Assembly (NCBI RefSeq): GCF_013416775.1
Contig: NZ_SZVI01000013.1
Location: forward strand, 310,001 to 374,000
Direction: 5' to 3'
DNA: 64,000 nucleotides
DNA from: Rhodoferax sp. BLA1
Lineage (GTDB): Bacteria; Pseudomonadota; Gammaproteobacteria; Burkholderiales; Burkholderiaceae_C
The notes beneath the pieces are model-generated. The model worked only from the letters and a program-made list of their open reading frames with translations. It was not told the DNA's origin and searched no databases. Below are positions 1 through 7,809 of this stretch, piece by piece (positions within the stretch are counted from its first letter, which is position 1; each line of letters opens with the position of its first letter). Both the position numbers and the translations under genes were made by a program.

Positions 1-25
1 CAATCGACCAGAGTTTGAATGTCAC
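1..25 (-). CDS. 5' end of a leftward gene cut by the window edge
   Basis: On the minus strand a perfect AGGAGG lies 7 nt upstream of a GTG codon whose first base is position 25, giving the first eight residues MTFKLWSI before the window ends. The strong ribosome binding site is the main reason to call a start here. Nothing about function can be read from eight residues. The gene lies downstream of, and in the same direction as, the kinase gene that ends at 184, with a repeat element between them. Confidence 0.4.
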
Positions 26-122
26 GGTACAACCTCCTGTGTGAGCGCATCACCGCTGCGCGAAAAACCCCCACCTGCACCATTACACCGGTGCACTTGC
101 CCGTCAAAACACCACAAATCAC

Positions 123-176
123 TTTCAAATACATAGCTATAGACCCTTATTCCAAAAGGACCAGAGGCCAAAATCA
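123..176 (+). repeat. Dispersed palindromic repeat, copy 1 (intergenic)
   Basis: This copy reads CATAGCTATAGACCCTTAT followed by a partly complementary arm with AGGACCAGAGGCCAAAA. It matches the core seen elsewhere in the window (TAGCTAT, then CCCTTAT, then AAGGNCTAGAGGCCAA). It lies between the end of the kinase-HDOD gene and the next leftward gene. Confidence 0.75.
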
Positions 177-183
177 CTAGCAA

Positions 184-2640
184 TCAAGCCGACTGCTTGA
201 ACGCCATCACCGCCTGGTTGCGCAACGTGCGCAACAAAGAGAGTTCTTTTTCGTCCACCAACAGGCCGCCCTTGTGCGCCATGTCGGCATAGATCAGACC
301 AAAAGGTTTGCCCTTGAGCACCAGCGGCAACACCAGAAACGTCGGTGCGTTGTAGGCCTGGATGTACCAGGCAGGCAGGCGCTGCACGATGCGGGGGTCG
401 GCGGCGTCACTGATCAGGGTGTCGGCCGCCTTGAGACAAATGGTGGCAAACAGGTCGGGTGTGCCGTTGCTGCGCAGCGGCACATTGAACTGTTTGACCA
501 CCGCCTCCACCCCCACGCCCAGACCGAAACGACCGGTAAGGGTGTCGGTCTTGGGGTCGCGCATGCAGAACACGATGCGGTGGAGGTCCAGCGCACGGAA
601 CATGGCCTCCATGATCATGCGCAGCACATCACTGAGCTTGAAGTCGTCGACCATGGCGTTGGTGATGTCCTGCACACCGGCGGTCAGGGTTTGCGCCCGG
701 CTGTCGGTGCCGGGCTGGGCCAGCGTCAGGATGGCGCCGGTGGGCTCCGAGCTGACCTGCGTGGGCATCGGCTGGGTCATGATCTGAGTGGCATGCAAGG
801 CGTTGGCGTTCAGGGTGTCGGCCTCAGGGTCGACCACCAGGCTGCTGGGCTCCTGCTGCCGAGCATCCAGCTTGTGATCGAGCAGGTGTGCGGCCAAGGA
901 GTCGGGTCGCACGGTGATCTCCATGGCCTGGGCCAGCTCCAGCAGCTTCTTGCGCGCCACCGCTGTGGCGGCGTTGAGCTGTTCGGTGGTCATACCCAGG
1001 GCCCGGCCATAGGTTTTGGCCACCTGGCCCAGGCGCACATCGACCACCTTGGCATCGGTGTGCAACACCGCATCGGCCATCTCGTTGGCGACACGGGTGC
1101 TCCAGCGCAAACGGCTCTGGCTGTCTTTGATGGGCAGGCTGGGCGGTGTGCCCGTGGGTTTGACCACACAACGCTGAATGCTCTCGGGCAGGCCCCAGGC
1201 TTTGCACACACCCAGGCCCAGCGCCTCGTAACTCAGGCCCAGCACCCGGGTGGCGGCGGCCTCCTCGCTGATCGCGTCACGCGGTGCACTCACCAGCTGG
1301 CGCACCGCCAGCGCTTCCTCTGGAAAATAAAACTGCGACAACATGCGCCCCAGGTTCTGGAACAGCGCACCAATAAAAGCGTCCTCCCCTTCGGTCTGGG
1401 TGGGGCACAGCGCGGCCGCAATGGCGCCAGCCATCAGCGCACGCAAAAACTCTTCTTTGAGCAGATGGGCGTTGGCCTTGTCCTGCATGTGCTCCAGCAG
1501 CACCAAGCTCAGCGCCATATTGCGGATACCGTTAAAACCCACCAGGCTGACCGCCCGCGACACCGTGCCGACACTGCTGCCGCGTGAATAATGCACGCTG
1601 TTGACCAGGCGCAGCAGCTTGTTGGTCAGTGCCACGTCCTTGAGGATCTCGTTGGTGACGCTGTTGATGCTTTCCTTGTCCGAGCTGGCCATGCTCTGGA
1701 TGCGGCCAATCGATTCGGACAGTGCCGGGAAATCGCTTTTGTTGCGCATGCGGCGCAACAAAAAGTCCAGCGTGCTGCTGGTTTTGCCGGTGGGGGTGGG
1801 CAGCTCGCTGTCGGCGCTGTCTTTGTGCTGGCCCGACCAGACCAGCAGATCATCCAGAAAAGCCTGGGCACTGGGGTAACGCTGGTCCACCGCCACGGCG
1901 GTGGCTGTCAGCAAGGCCGAGCGCAAGCCGTCATCCAGGCGCGCCATCAGGTCCGGCGGAAAAGCCTGCGGCTCGATGCTGATTTTTTGCAGGGTCTGCT
2001 GCAAATTGGCTTTGTCGCGGATCGGTTTGCCCCACAACAACTCACCCAGCAGCAAGCCCGCGCTGTAGACGTCCATCAAAGGGGTGATGGACTCACCGCG
2101 CACCGCCTCTGGCGCCATGTAGGCGGGTGTGCCAGCGACCTCAACCCGGTCCGGGGGCTGCGTTGGCTGGCTGATGCGCGCCGCAATACCAAAGTCCATC
2201 ACGCGGGCGCGGCCAGCGCGGTCCAGCAACACGTTGGAGGGTTTGAGGTCGCGGTGCACCACACCACTGGCATGGGCGGCCACCAAGGCGGCCAGCACAT
2301 CCTGCATCACCGCCACCGCCTGCACCGGCGCCAGGGCGCCGTGCTGGGCCAGTTGCTGGGCCAGCGTCAGGCCCGGCACATATTCAAACACCAGGTAGGG
2401 CTGGTTGTCTTGTACGTCGGCCTCAAACACCGGCACGATGTTGACGTGGGTCAGGCGGCTGACGCTGCGCGCCTCCTGCAGCCACTGGGTGACCAGTCCG
2501 CTGTCGGGTTGGGCCGCCGGTTTCATGAGCTTGATCGCCACCTCACGCTCAAGCCGTGGGTCAAACGACAGCCACACCTCGGCCTGCGCACCCTGGCCCA
2601 ACATGCGCCGGCGCTCAAACCGGCCTATCGCCACATTCAT
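184..2640 (-). CDS. Ser/Thr protein kinase - HDOD - GAF fusion protein
   Basis: 818-residue cytoplasmic protein with three modules. Residues 7-270 are a Hanks-type kinase: glycine loop LGQGAQAEV near 14, VAIK lysine at 37, HRDLKPSN near 130, DFG near 150 and MAPE in the activation segment. Residues about 290-500 form an HDOD domain, including the stretch LLRLVNSVHYSRG and a helix-rich core. Residues about 650-818 look like a GAF domain (ALDLHRIVFCMRD, FLVLPLVLKGKPFGLIYAD). No membrane segment is evident. HDOD proteins are associated with regulatory signalling, so a phosphorylation-linked regulator is likely, but substrate and ligand are unknown. The ATG overlaps the stop of the upstream SIMPL gene by 4 nt (ATGA), implying translational coupling. 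Confidence 0.9.
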   Translation of the reverse strand: MNVAIGRFERRRMLGQGAQAEVWLSFDPRLEREVAIKLMKPAAQPDSGLVTQWLQEARSVSRLTHVNIVPVFEADVQDNQPYLVFEYVPGLTLAQQLAQHGALAPVQAVAVMQDVLAALVAAHASGVVHRDLKPSNVLLDRAGRARVMDFGIAARISQPTQPPDRVEVAGTPAYMAPEAVRGESITPLMDVYSAGLLLGELLWGKPIRDKANLQQTLQKISIEPQAFPPDLMARLDDGLRSALLTATAVAVDQRYPSAQAFLDDLLVWSGQHKDSADSELPTPTGKTSSTLDFLLRRMRNKSDFPALSESIGRIQSMASSDKESINSVTNEILKDVALTNKLLRLVNSVHYSRGSSVGTVSRAVSLVGFNGIRNMALSLVLLEHMQDKANAHLLKEEFLRALMAGAIAAALCPTQTEGEDAFIGALFQNLGRMLSQFYFPEEALAVRQLVSAPRDAISEEAAATRVLGLSYEALGLGVCKAWGLPESIQRCVVKPTGTPPSLPIKDSQSRLRWSTRVANEMADAVLHTDAKVVDVRLGQVAKTYGRALGMTTEQLNAATAVARKKLLELAQAMEITVRPDSLAAHLLDHKLDARQQEPSSLVVDPEADTLNANALHATQIMTQPMPTQVSSEPTGAILTLAQPGTDSRAQTLTAGVQDITNAMVDDFKLSDVLRMIMEAMFRALDLHRIVFCMRDPKTDTLTGRFGLGVGVEAVVKQFNVPLRSNGTPDLFATICLKAADTLISDAADPRIVQRLPAWYIQAYNAPTFLVLPLVLKGKPFGLIYADMAHKGGLLVDEKELSLLRTLRNQAVMAFKQSA

Positions 2641-3344
2641 TGAAGCTGGACCGAGCCAGACACATTGACCGACACCGAGGCCATACCTGCCTCCACCGGC
2701 ACCGACGCGTCCTCAGCCGCCATGGCCCGCACCGCCTTCATTTGTGGCTGGAAGATCGGCCCACCTTCGTCATAGTTGACCGAGACTTCCCCCAAGCTGT
2801 AGCTCTTGAAGTCAAAGGCCTTGGCGATCTCGGTGGCACGCTGGCGAAACAGCGCAATCGCCTGGGTTTGCGCCTGCGCCTGGGCACTCTGGCGCTGCGC
2901 CTGGGTCAGGCCAAAACTGGCGCCAGAGACCGTCAGGGTGCTGAGTTTGCCGGCGGTTTCGCTGATGCGGGCAAAGTCCTGGCCTTCGAGCACCAGCTCG
3001 GTGCTGCCTTGCCAGCCGGTGATCTTGCCATTGCGGTCATAACGTGGTGCCAGGCCAAAGCGACCGGTGCGCACCGTCATCTCGGCCGGGCGGACCTCCT
3101 TTTTGGCCAGGGTCAGGGCGGTATCCAGGGCGTTTTTGAGCTGAGACTGCACCAGCTGCGGGTCGCTGCCTTCCCGGGTGGTGCTCAGTGACATGGTCAG
3201 CAGGTCTTGCGCCACCTGTACGCTGGCCTGTGCCGCCAAATTCACCCGCTGCATCGGCAAAGGTGCCGAAGTTACTTGAGAAAAAGAAGCGCTAGCCCAT
3301 GTCAACACAGCACAGCATGCTACTAATTTTGATAATTTTTTCAA
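2637..3344 (-). CDS. SIMPL-domain (DUF541) exported protein
   Basis: About 235 residues if translation begins at TTG 3344, which gives a clean signal peptide: MKKLSK, hydrophobic VACCAVLTWASA, and likely cleavage near SFSQ. The open frame continues upstream to 3458, but the extra N-terminal residues do not look like part of the protein. The mature part resembles the SIMPL/DUF541 family of periplasmic or outer-membrane-facing proteins, with an alternating-strand C-terminus ending SVSVNVSGSVQLQ. Function is not established for the family. The signal-peptide segment coincides with a copy of the dispersed repeat. The gene is upstream of and coupled to the kinase-HDOD gene, and divergent from ompR. 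Confidence 0.8.
   Translation of the reverse strand: MKKLSKLVACCAVLTWASASFSQVTSAPLPMQRVNLAAQASVQVAQDLLTMSLSTTREGSDPQLVQSQLKNALDTALTLAKKEVRPAEMTVRTGRFGLAPRYDRNGKITGWQGSTELVLEGQDFARISETAGKLSTLTVSGASFGLTQAQRQSAQAQAQTQAIALFRQRATEIAKAFDFKSYSLGEVSVNYDEGGPIFQPQMKAVRAMAAEDASVPVEAGMASVSVNVSGSVQLQ
3275..3340 (-). repeat. Dispersed repeat copy within the SIMPL signal-peptide coding region
   Basis: Read on the minus strand it contains AAAATTAGTAGCATGCTG, then TGTTGACATGGGCTAGCGC and a T-rich end. This matches the TAGC...GGGCTAGNGC layout of the family, although the left arm has diverged. It supplies most of the hydrophobic core of the signal peptide. Confidence 0.5.
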
Positions 3345-3395
3345 GGTAAATTTTCCAATAAACAAGAGGCCCAAAACGGGTAAAAAGCCTGCCGA

Positions 3396-3475
3396 ATTTG
3401 TAACAGCGTGTGAATCCGGCGCCAAAAAAGGCTTCAGCAGCGACAACGCACGCAACAATTGCGGCTGTTACAAAT
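3396..3475. promoter_or_regulatory. Pair of 12-bp inverted sites between SIMPL gene and ompR
   Basis: ATTTGTAACAGC at 3396-3407 is repeated as its exact reverse complement GCTGTTACAAAT at 3464-3475, with 56 nt between. The pair sits in the divergent intergenic region, just upstream of the ompR start. The GTAACA/TGTTAC core resembles sequences found in OmpR-bound sites, so autoregulation is a reasonable inference but is not shown. Confidence 0.45.
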
Positions 3476-3490
3476 CAAGTGGATCGTAGT

Positions 3491-4219
3491 ATGGCTGTAA
3501 ATTCCCGTGTCGACAAAATCCTGGTGGTTGATGATGATGCCCGCATCCGCGACCTGCTGCGCCGTTATCTGACGCAAGAAGGTTTTGAGGTGCTGCTGGC
3601 CGAAGACGGGCGGGCCCTGACCCGTGTGCTGGGGCGCGAGCCGGTGGACCTGATTGTGCTGGACCTGATGATGCCAGGTGAGGACGGCTTGTCGGTCTGT
3701 CGGCGTCTGCGTGGCGCCAATGACCGCACCCCGATCATCATGCTGACCGCCAAGGGTGAAGACATTGACCGCATCGTCGGGCTGGAGGTGGGCGCCGATG
3801 ATTACCTGGGCAAACCCTTTAACCCGCGCGAGTTGCTGGCGCGTATCCATGCGGTGCTGCGCCGACGCCCGCCGGTGGAGGCGCCGGGCTCACCGTCGGC
3901 CGACAAGGCGGTGGTCACTTTTGGGCCGTTCAGCTTCGACATGGGTGCGCGCACCTTGCACAAAGGTGACGAAGAGCTGGCCTTAACCACCGGTGAATTT
4001 GCCATGCTCAAGGCCCTGGTGCGGCACCCGCGCCAACCGCTGTCGCGCGAAAAGCTGGCACAGCTGGCGCGCGGGCGCGACTTCGAGCCTTTTGACCGTA
4101 GCCTGGACGTGCAGGTCTCGCGCCTGCGCAAACTCATTGAGCAAGACGCATCGGTGCCGCGTTACATCCAGACCGTGTGGGGCGTGGGTTACGTGTTCAT
4201 TCCTGATGACAACAGTTAG
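3491..4219 (+). CDS. ompR: OmpR-type response regulator
   Basis: 242 residues from ATG 3491 (MAVNSRVDKILVVDDD). The frame is open from 3410, but the receiver domain begins at once after the chosen start. The receiver has the acidic pair VVDDD, phosphoacceptor Asp in LIVLDLMMPGEDGL, a conserved Thr in MLTAKGE and Lys in GKPFNPREL. The C-terminal half is a winged-helix DNA-binding domain ending in TVWGVGYVF. Local similarity to E. coli OmpR (PGEDGLS, DRIVGLE.GADDY, KPFNPRELLARI) is high. It overlaps the following kinase gene by 14 nt, so the two form an operon sensing envelope or osmotic conditions. Confidence 0.93.
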   Translation: MAVNSRVDKILVVDDDARIRDLLRRYLTQEGFEVLLAEDGRALTRVLGREPVDLIVLDLMMPGEDGLSVCRRLRGANDRTPIIMLTAKGEDIDRIVGLEVGADDYLGKPFNPRELLARIHAVLRRRPPVEAPGSPSADKAVVTFGPFSFDMGARTLHKGDEELALTTGEFAMLKALVRHPRQPLSREKLAQLARGRDFEPFDRSLDVQVSRLRKLIEQDASVPRYIQTVWGVGYVFIPDDNS

Positions 4220-5600
4220 TAGTCCGTCTGTGCCACAAGACAGCGGCCCAAAACGTGCCCGCAAACCCGCCCTGAGCCTGTTCTGGCGCACCTTTTTTCT
4301 GCTGGCGCTGCTGTTGCTGGGCAGCGTGATTGCCTGGACCCAGACCCTGCTGCAGATGGAGTTTGAGCCCCGTGCGGTGCAAACGGCGGATCAGATTGCC
4401 TCGGTGGTGAACCTGAGCCGTGCTGCGGTGATGCACTCGGACGCGATTGCCAGGGTGTCCTTGTTCAAGACCATGAAGGACCAGGAGCACCTGACCATCC
4501 GCCTGCGTGAGCCCAGGGATGAGTTTGAGGTGTTTGCGGCCACCGACCTGAACCGCCATGTGGTTGCACAACTGCAGTCGCGGCTGGGGCCGGACACCAT
4601 TGTGGCCAGCAGTGTCAACCAGGTGCAGGGGCTGTGGGTGGGCTTCTCCATCGACAAGGACCGTTATTGGTTACAGACCGAGCGCAACCGGTTTGACCAG
4701 CCAACCAGCGAGACCTGGACCGTCTGGTTGCTGACTGCGGCGGTGCTGTCACTGGCTGGCGCGGCGGGTATTGCACGCCTGATCAACCGGCCGCTCAAAG
4801 ACCTGTCGCTGGCGGCCAGCCGGGTACACGAAGGTGACTTTGAGGCCAGTACGCTGGACGAGACCGTCAGCACCCAGGAAATCAGGGCAGTGAACATTGG
4901 CTTTAACCGCATGACACGCAAACTCGCGCAGATCGAACAGGACCGCACGGTGATGCTGGCCGGCATCTCGCACGATCTGCGCACCCCGCTGGCGCGGCTG
5001 CGGCTGGAGGCAGAAATGAGTGTGCCCGACGCCCAAGCGCGTGAGGCGATGTCGGGCGACATCGCACAACTCGACGCGATCATCGGCAAATTTTTGGATT
5101 ACGCCCGTCCAGGCGACATGCGGCTGGTGCCGGTGTCACTCAACCAGACGGTAGAAAGCTGTCTGGAGCCACTGCGCAAACGCAGCGACCTCGACTTCAA
5201 GCTGGCCTTACAAGACGGCCTGATGGTGTTGGCCGACCCGGTGGAGTTGCAACGCGCGTTGGTGAACCTGCTGGAAAACGCCGCCCGTTATGGCAAGTCC
5301 GAGGGCACAGAGCTGGCGCGGGTGGACATCTCGGCACGTTACAGCAACGACAAGGTGCTGCTGCGCCTGCGTGACCATGGCAACGGTGTGCCTCCCGAGC
5401 AACTCAAACACCTCACCACACCGTTTTTCCGGGGTGACTCGGCCCGCTCGGCGGCCAACAGCACCGGGCTGGGGCTGGCGATTGTGGAGCAAACCATCTC
5501 ACGCATGGGGGGCTCCTTTGACCTGAGCAACGCCAACGGCGGCGGCCTGTGCGCCAACATCGTGTTGCGCCGGGCCCATAGCAGCACGGCAGCCGTCTGA
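4206..5600 (+). CDS. envZ: EnvZ-type sensor histidine kinase
   Basis: 464 residues from ATG 4206, which overlaps the end of ompR. A GTG at 4230 is the alternative start. A first membrane helix (LFWRTFFLLALLLLGS) lies near residues 27-50, then a periplasmic loop of about 110 residues, a second helix (WLLTAAVLSLAGAAG) near 180 and a HAMP linker. The histidine phosphotransfer region has ISHDLRTPLARLRLE with the phospho-His. The ATPase part carries LLENAARYG, RDHGNGVP and STGLGLAIVEQ (N, G1 and G2 boxes). Partner of the adjacent OmpR. Confidence 0.92.
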   Translation: MTTVSSPSVPQDSGPKRARKPALSLFWRTFFLLALLLLGSVIAWTQTLLQMEFEPRAVQTADQIASVVNLSRAAVMHSDAIARVSLFKTMKDQEHLTIRLREPRDEFEVFAATDLNRHVVAQLQSRLGPDTIVASSVNQVQGLWVGFSIDKDRYWLQTERNRFDQPTSETWTVWLLTAAVLSLAGAAGIARLINRPLKDLSLAASRVHEGDFEASTLDETVSTQEIRAVNIGFNRMTRKLAQIEQDRTVMLAGISHDLRTPLARLRLEAEMSVPDAQAREAMSGDIAQLDAIIGKFLDYARPGDMRLVPVSLNQTVESCLEPLRKRSDLDFKLALQDGLMVLADPVELQRALVNLLENAARYGKSEGTELARVDISARYSNDKVLLRLRDHGNGVPPEQLKHLTTPFFRGDSARSAANSTGLGLAIVEQTISRMGGSFDLSNANGGGLCANIVLRRAHSSTAAV

Positions 5601-5659
5601 CAGCGGGTCTTCAAACCGGCTGAGCGGCCTTGACAGATACAGGCCAGCAAACCCCCGTG

Positions 5660-5684
5660 GAGGCCACTCCAGGGCCTCATTTTT
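5660..5684 (+). terminator. Intrinsic terminator after ompR-envZ
   Basis: GAGGCC (5660-5665) pairs with GGCCTC (5673-5678) around a 7-nt loop and is followed by a run of five T. It lies 60 nt after the envZ stop. Its T-tract overlaps the first TTTTTACG repeat upstream of the kdp operon. Confidence 0.6.
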
Positions 5685-5730
5685 ACGCCTTTTTTACGGC
5701 GCCATCCCCCCTTTCTTCCCCGTTTTTACG
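5680..5730 (+). promoter_or_regulatory. Candidate KdpE operator: three TTTTTACG repeats
   Basis: TTTTTACG occurs at 5680, 5691 and 5723, that is 11 and 32 nt apart, so the sites fall on one face of the helix. The known E. coli KdpE site is a T-rich sequence ending TTTTTTTACA, similar in type. The array lies 47-97 nt upstream of the first kdp start codon. Function is inferred. Confidence 0.5.
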
Positions 5731-5776
5731 CTCACAAAAATAAGCTTCTCCCATCGTTGTTGACAGGAGAAAAAGC

Positions 5777-5884
5777 ATGGATATGGTGTTTCTGGCCGGT
5801 GTGGCCTTGTTATGGGCTGTGACCGCCCTACTCGTTCAAGGTTTTGAGCGACTGGGTCAGGTTGGCAAGGGGCAGCCAGCATGA
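5777..5884 (+). CDS. Small membrane peptide at the head of the kdp operon
   Basis: 35 residues: [20 protein letters not shown] followed by a basic tail [15 protein letters not shown]. One hydrophobic helix fills residues 3-20, so it is probably a single-pass inner-membrane peptide. A GACAGGAG ribosome binding sequence lies 8 nt before the ATG. The stop overlaps the kdpF start by 4 nt (ATGA), so it belongs to the operon and is probably translated with kdpF. I do not recognise a named family. It may be an accessory peptide of the transporter. Confidence 0.65.
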   Translation: MDMVFLAGVALLWAVTALLVQGFERLGQVGKGQPA

Positions 5885-5979
5885 TCAGCCTGTCTACCCT
5901 GTATGGCGCGGCGGGCCTGTGTGTGGCCTTGTTGCTGGTGTATCTGGTTTACGCGCTGCTGTGCGCCGAGGAGTTCTGA
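5881..5979 (+). CDS. kdpF: KdpF, small subunit of the Kdp potassium ATPase
   Basis: 32 residues, [20 protein letters not shown] then [12 protein letters not shown]: one membrane helix with the acidic end typical of KdpF (Y-L-x-Y-A-L-L ... P/A-E-x-F). KdpF stabilises the KdpABC complex in E. coli. Its TGA overlaps the kdpA ATG by one base (TGATG). Confidence 0.88.
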   Translation: MISLSTLYGAAGLCVALLLVYLVYALLCAEEF

Positions 5980-7778
5980 TGGGCCCATCTGCCTGGGGCC
6001 TGTTGGCTCTTTTTCTTGGAGTGTTGCTGGTTGCGGCCTGGCCGCTGGGAACCTGGTTGGCGCGTATCGCTTCTGGCCAGTTGCCACATTGGATGCAGCG
6101 GGTGGAGGCACCGCTCTACCGCTTGGCTGGCACAGCGGCTGATCGCTCCATGAGCTGGGCGCAGTATGCGCTGGCCTTGCTGGTTTTTAATGGACTGGGG
6201 GTGATCGTGGTGTATGCGCTGCAAAGGTTGCAGATCTGGCTGCCACTGAACCCGGCAGGTATGGCCGCGGTATCGCAAGACTCTGCTTTCAACACCGCCA
6301 TCAGTTTTGTCACCAACACCAACTGGCAAGGTTACGGCGGTGAGTCCACCATGAGTTACCTGACCCAGATGCTGGCGCTGGCGGTGCAGAACTTTTTGTC
6401 AGCGGCCACCGGCATCGCCGTGGTGTTTGCGTTGATCAGAGGGTTTGCTGCTCGCGCCACCGGGGTCATTGGCAACTTCTGGGTGGACATCACCCGCATC
6501 ACGGCCTGGGTTTTGTTGCCGCTGTCGCTGGTGTTGGCTCTGGCTCTGGTGAGCCAGGGTGTGGTGCAGAACTTGGATGCCTACAAGGAGGCCACCACGC
6601 TGGAGGTCAACACCTTCCAACAAGCCAAGCTGAGCACAGACGGCCAAGCCCTGAAGGATGACAAGGGCCAGTCGGTGATGGAAACCGCCCAAACGAGCAC
6701 ACAAACCCTGGCCATGGGGCCGGTGGCCTCGCAGGAAGCCATCAAGATGCTGGGCACCAATGGTGGTGGCTTTTTTAACGCCAACTCGGCGCATCCTTTT
6801 GAGAACCCGACTGCTCTGAGCAACTTGCTGGAAATGCTGGCCATTTTCCTGATCCCGGCCGCGCTGTGTTTTGCATTCGGGCGTGAAGTGGGTGACCGTC
6901 GCCAAGGCTGGGCTGTGTTGGCAGCGATGACGATGCTGTTTGTTCTGGCCGTGATCTCCATCACCCCGGCCGAGCAGGCAGGCAACCCGCTGCTCTCTGC
7001 CTTGGGTGTGGACCAAACCAGTAGCCTGTTGCAGGCCGGTGGCAACATGGAAGGCAAAGAAGCCCGTTTTGGCATCAACGCCTCGGCCCTGTTTGCCGTC
7101 ATCACCACCGCCGCTTCGTGTGGTGCGGTGAATGCCATGCACGATTCGTTCACCCCGTTGGGGGGCATGGTGCCGATGGTGCTGATGCAACTCGGTGAGG
7201 TGGTGTTTGGCGGGGTCGGCAGCGGGTTGTATGGCATGCTGGTATTTGCCATCCTGGCGGTGTTCATCGCGGGCCTGATGATTGGGCGCACCCCCGAATA
7301 CCTGGGCAAAAAGATCGAGGTGCATGAGATGAAACTCACCTCGATCACGATCCTGGTGACACCGATCCTGGTGCTGGCAGGTACCGCCATTGCACTCATG
7401 GCAGGCGCTGGAACGGCGGGCATTGCCAATCCGGGTCCGCATGGTTTTTCAGAAGTGTTGTACGCCCTGAGCTCGGCGGCCAACAACAACGGCAGCGCGT
7501 TTGCTGGCCTGTCGGCCAACACACCGTTCTACAACACGCTGCTTGGCATTGCCATGTGGCTGGGCCGCTTTGGTGTGATCGTGCCGGTGCTGGCAATAGC
7601 CGGTGCACTGGCGGCCAAAAAGCGGCTGCCGGTGACCGTGGGCACCATGCCGACGCATGGCCCTTTGTTTGTCTTCCTGCTGATCGGCACGGTGTTGCTG
7701 GTGGGTTTGTTGAACTATGTGCCAGCACTGGCGCTGGGGCCGGTGGTCGAGCACCTGATGTTGTGGCCTGCTGCGTGA
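5979..7778 (+). CDS. kdpA: KdpA, potassium-translocating subunit
   Basis: 599-residue inner-membrane protein with about ten helices, somewhat longer than E. coli KdpA (557). The start [20 protein letters not shown] follows kdpF directly; the frame is open further upstream, but that part covers kdpF. The four pore-loop signatures are visible: [45 protein letters not shown] and [15 protein letters not shown]. It forms the K+ selectivity pathway and works with the KdpB ATPase. Confidence 0.96.
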   Translation: MGPSAWGLLALFLGVLLVAAWPLGTWLARIASGQLPHWMQRVEAPLYRLAGTAADRSMSWAQYALALLVFNGLGVIVVYALQRLQIWLPLNPAGMAAVSQDSAFNTAISFVTNTNWQGYGGESTMSYLTQMLALAVQNFLSAATGIAVVFALIRGFAARATGVIGNFWVDITRITAWVLLPLSLVLALALVSQGVVQNLDAYKEATTLEVNTFQQAKLSTDGQALKDDKGQSVMETAQTSTQTLAMGPVASQEAIKMLGTNGGGFFNANSAHPFENPTALSNLLEMLAIFLIPAALCFAFGREVGDRRQGWAVLAAMTMLFVLAVISITPAEQAGNPLLSALGVDQTSSLLQAGGNMEGKEARFGINASALFAVITTAASCGAVNAMHDSFTPLGGMVPMVLMQLGEVVFGGVGSGLYGMLVFAILAVFIAGLMIGRTPEYLGKKIEVHEMKLTSITILVTPILVLAGTAIALMAGAGTAGIANPGPHGFSEVLYALSSAANNNGSAFAGLSANTPFYNTLLGIAMWLGRFGVIVPVLAIAGALAAKKRLPVTVGTMPTHGPLFVFLLIGTVLLVGLLNYVPALALGPVVEHLMLWPAA

Positions 7779-7809
7779 AGCAGATACAAAAAAAAAGCGA
7801 GTCATTCTT

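Noticed and set aside
76..95. TGCACC / GGTGCA inverted repeat near the left edge
   Set aside because: Only a 6-bp stem with an 8-nt loop and no T run or second copy; likely by chance in GC-rich DNA.
274..1587. Long open frames antisense to the kinase-HDOD gene (and similar frames opposite purL, kdpA and smc)
   Set aside because: High GC gives long frames opposite real genes; their translations are rich in His, Gln, Arg and Gly and match no domain.
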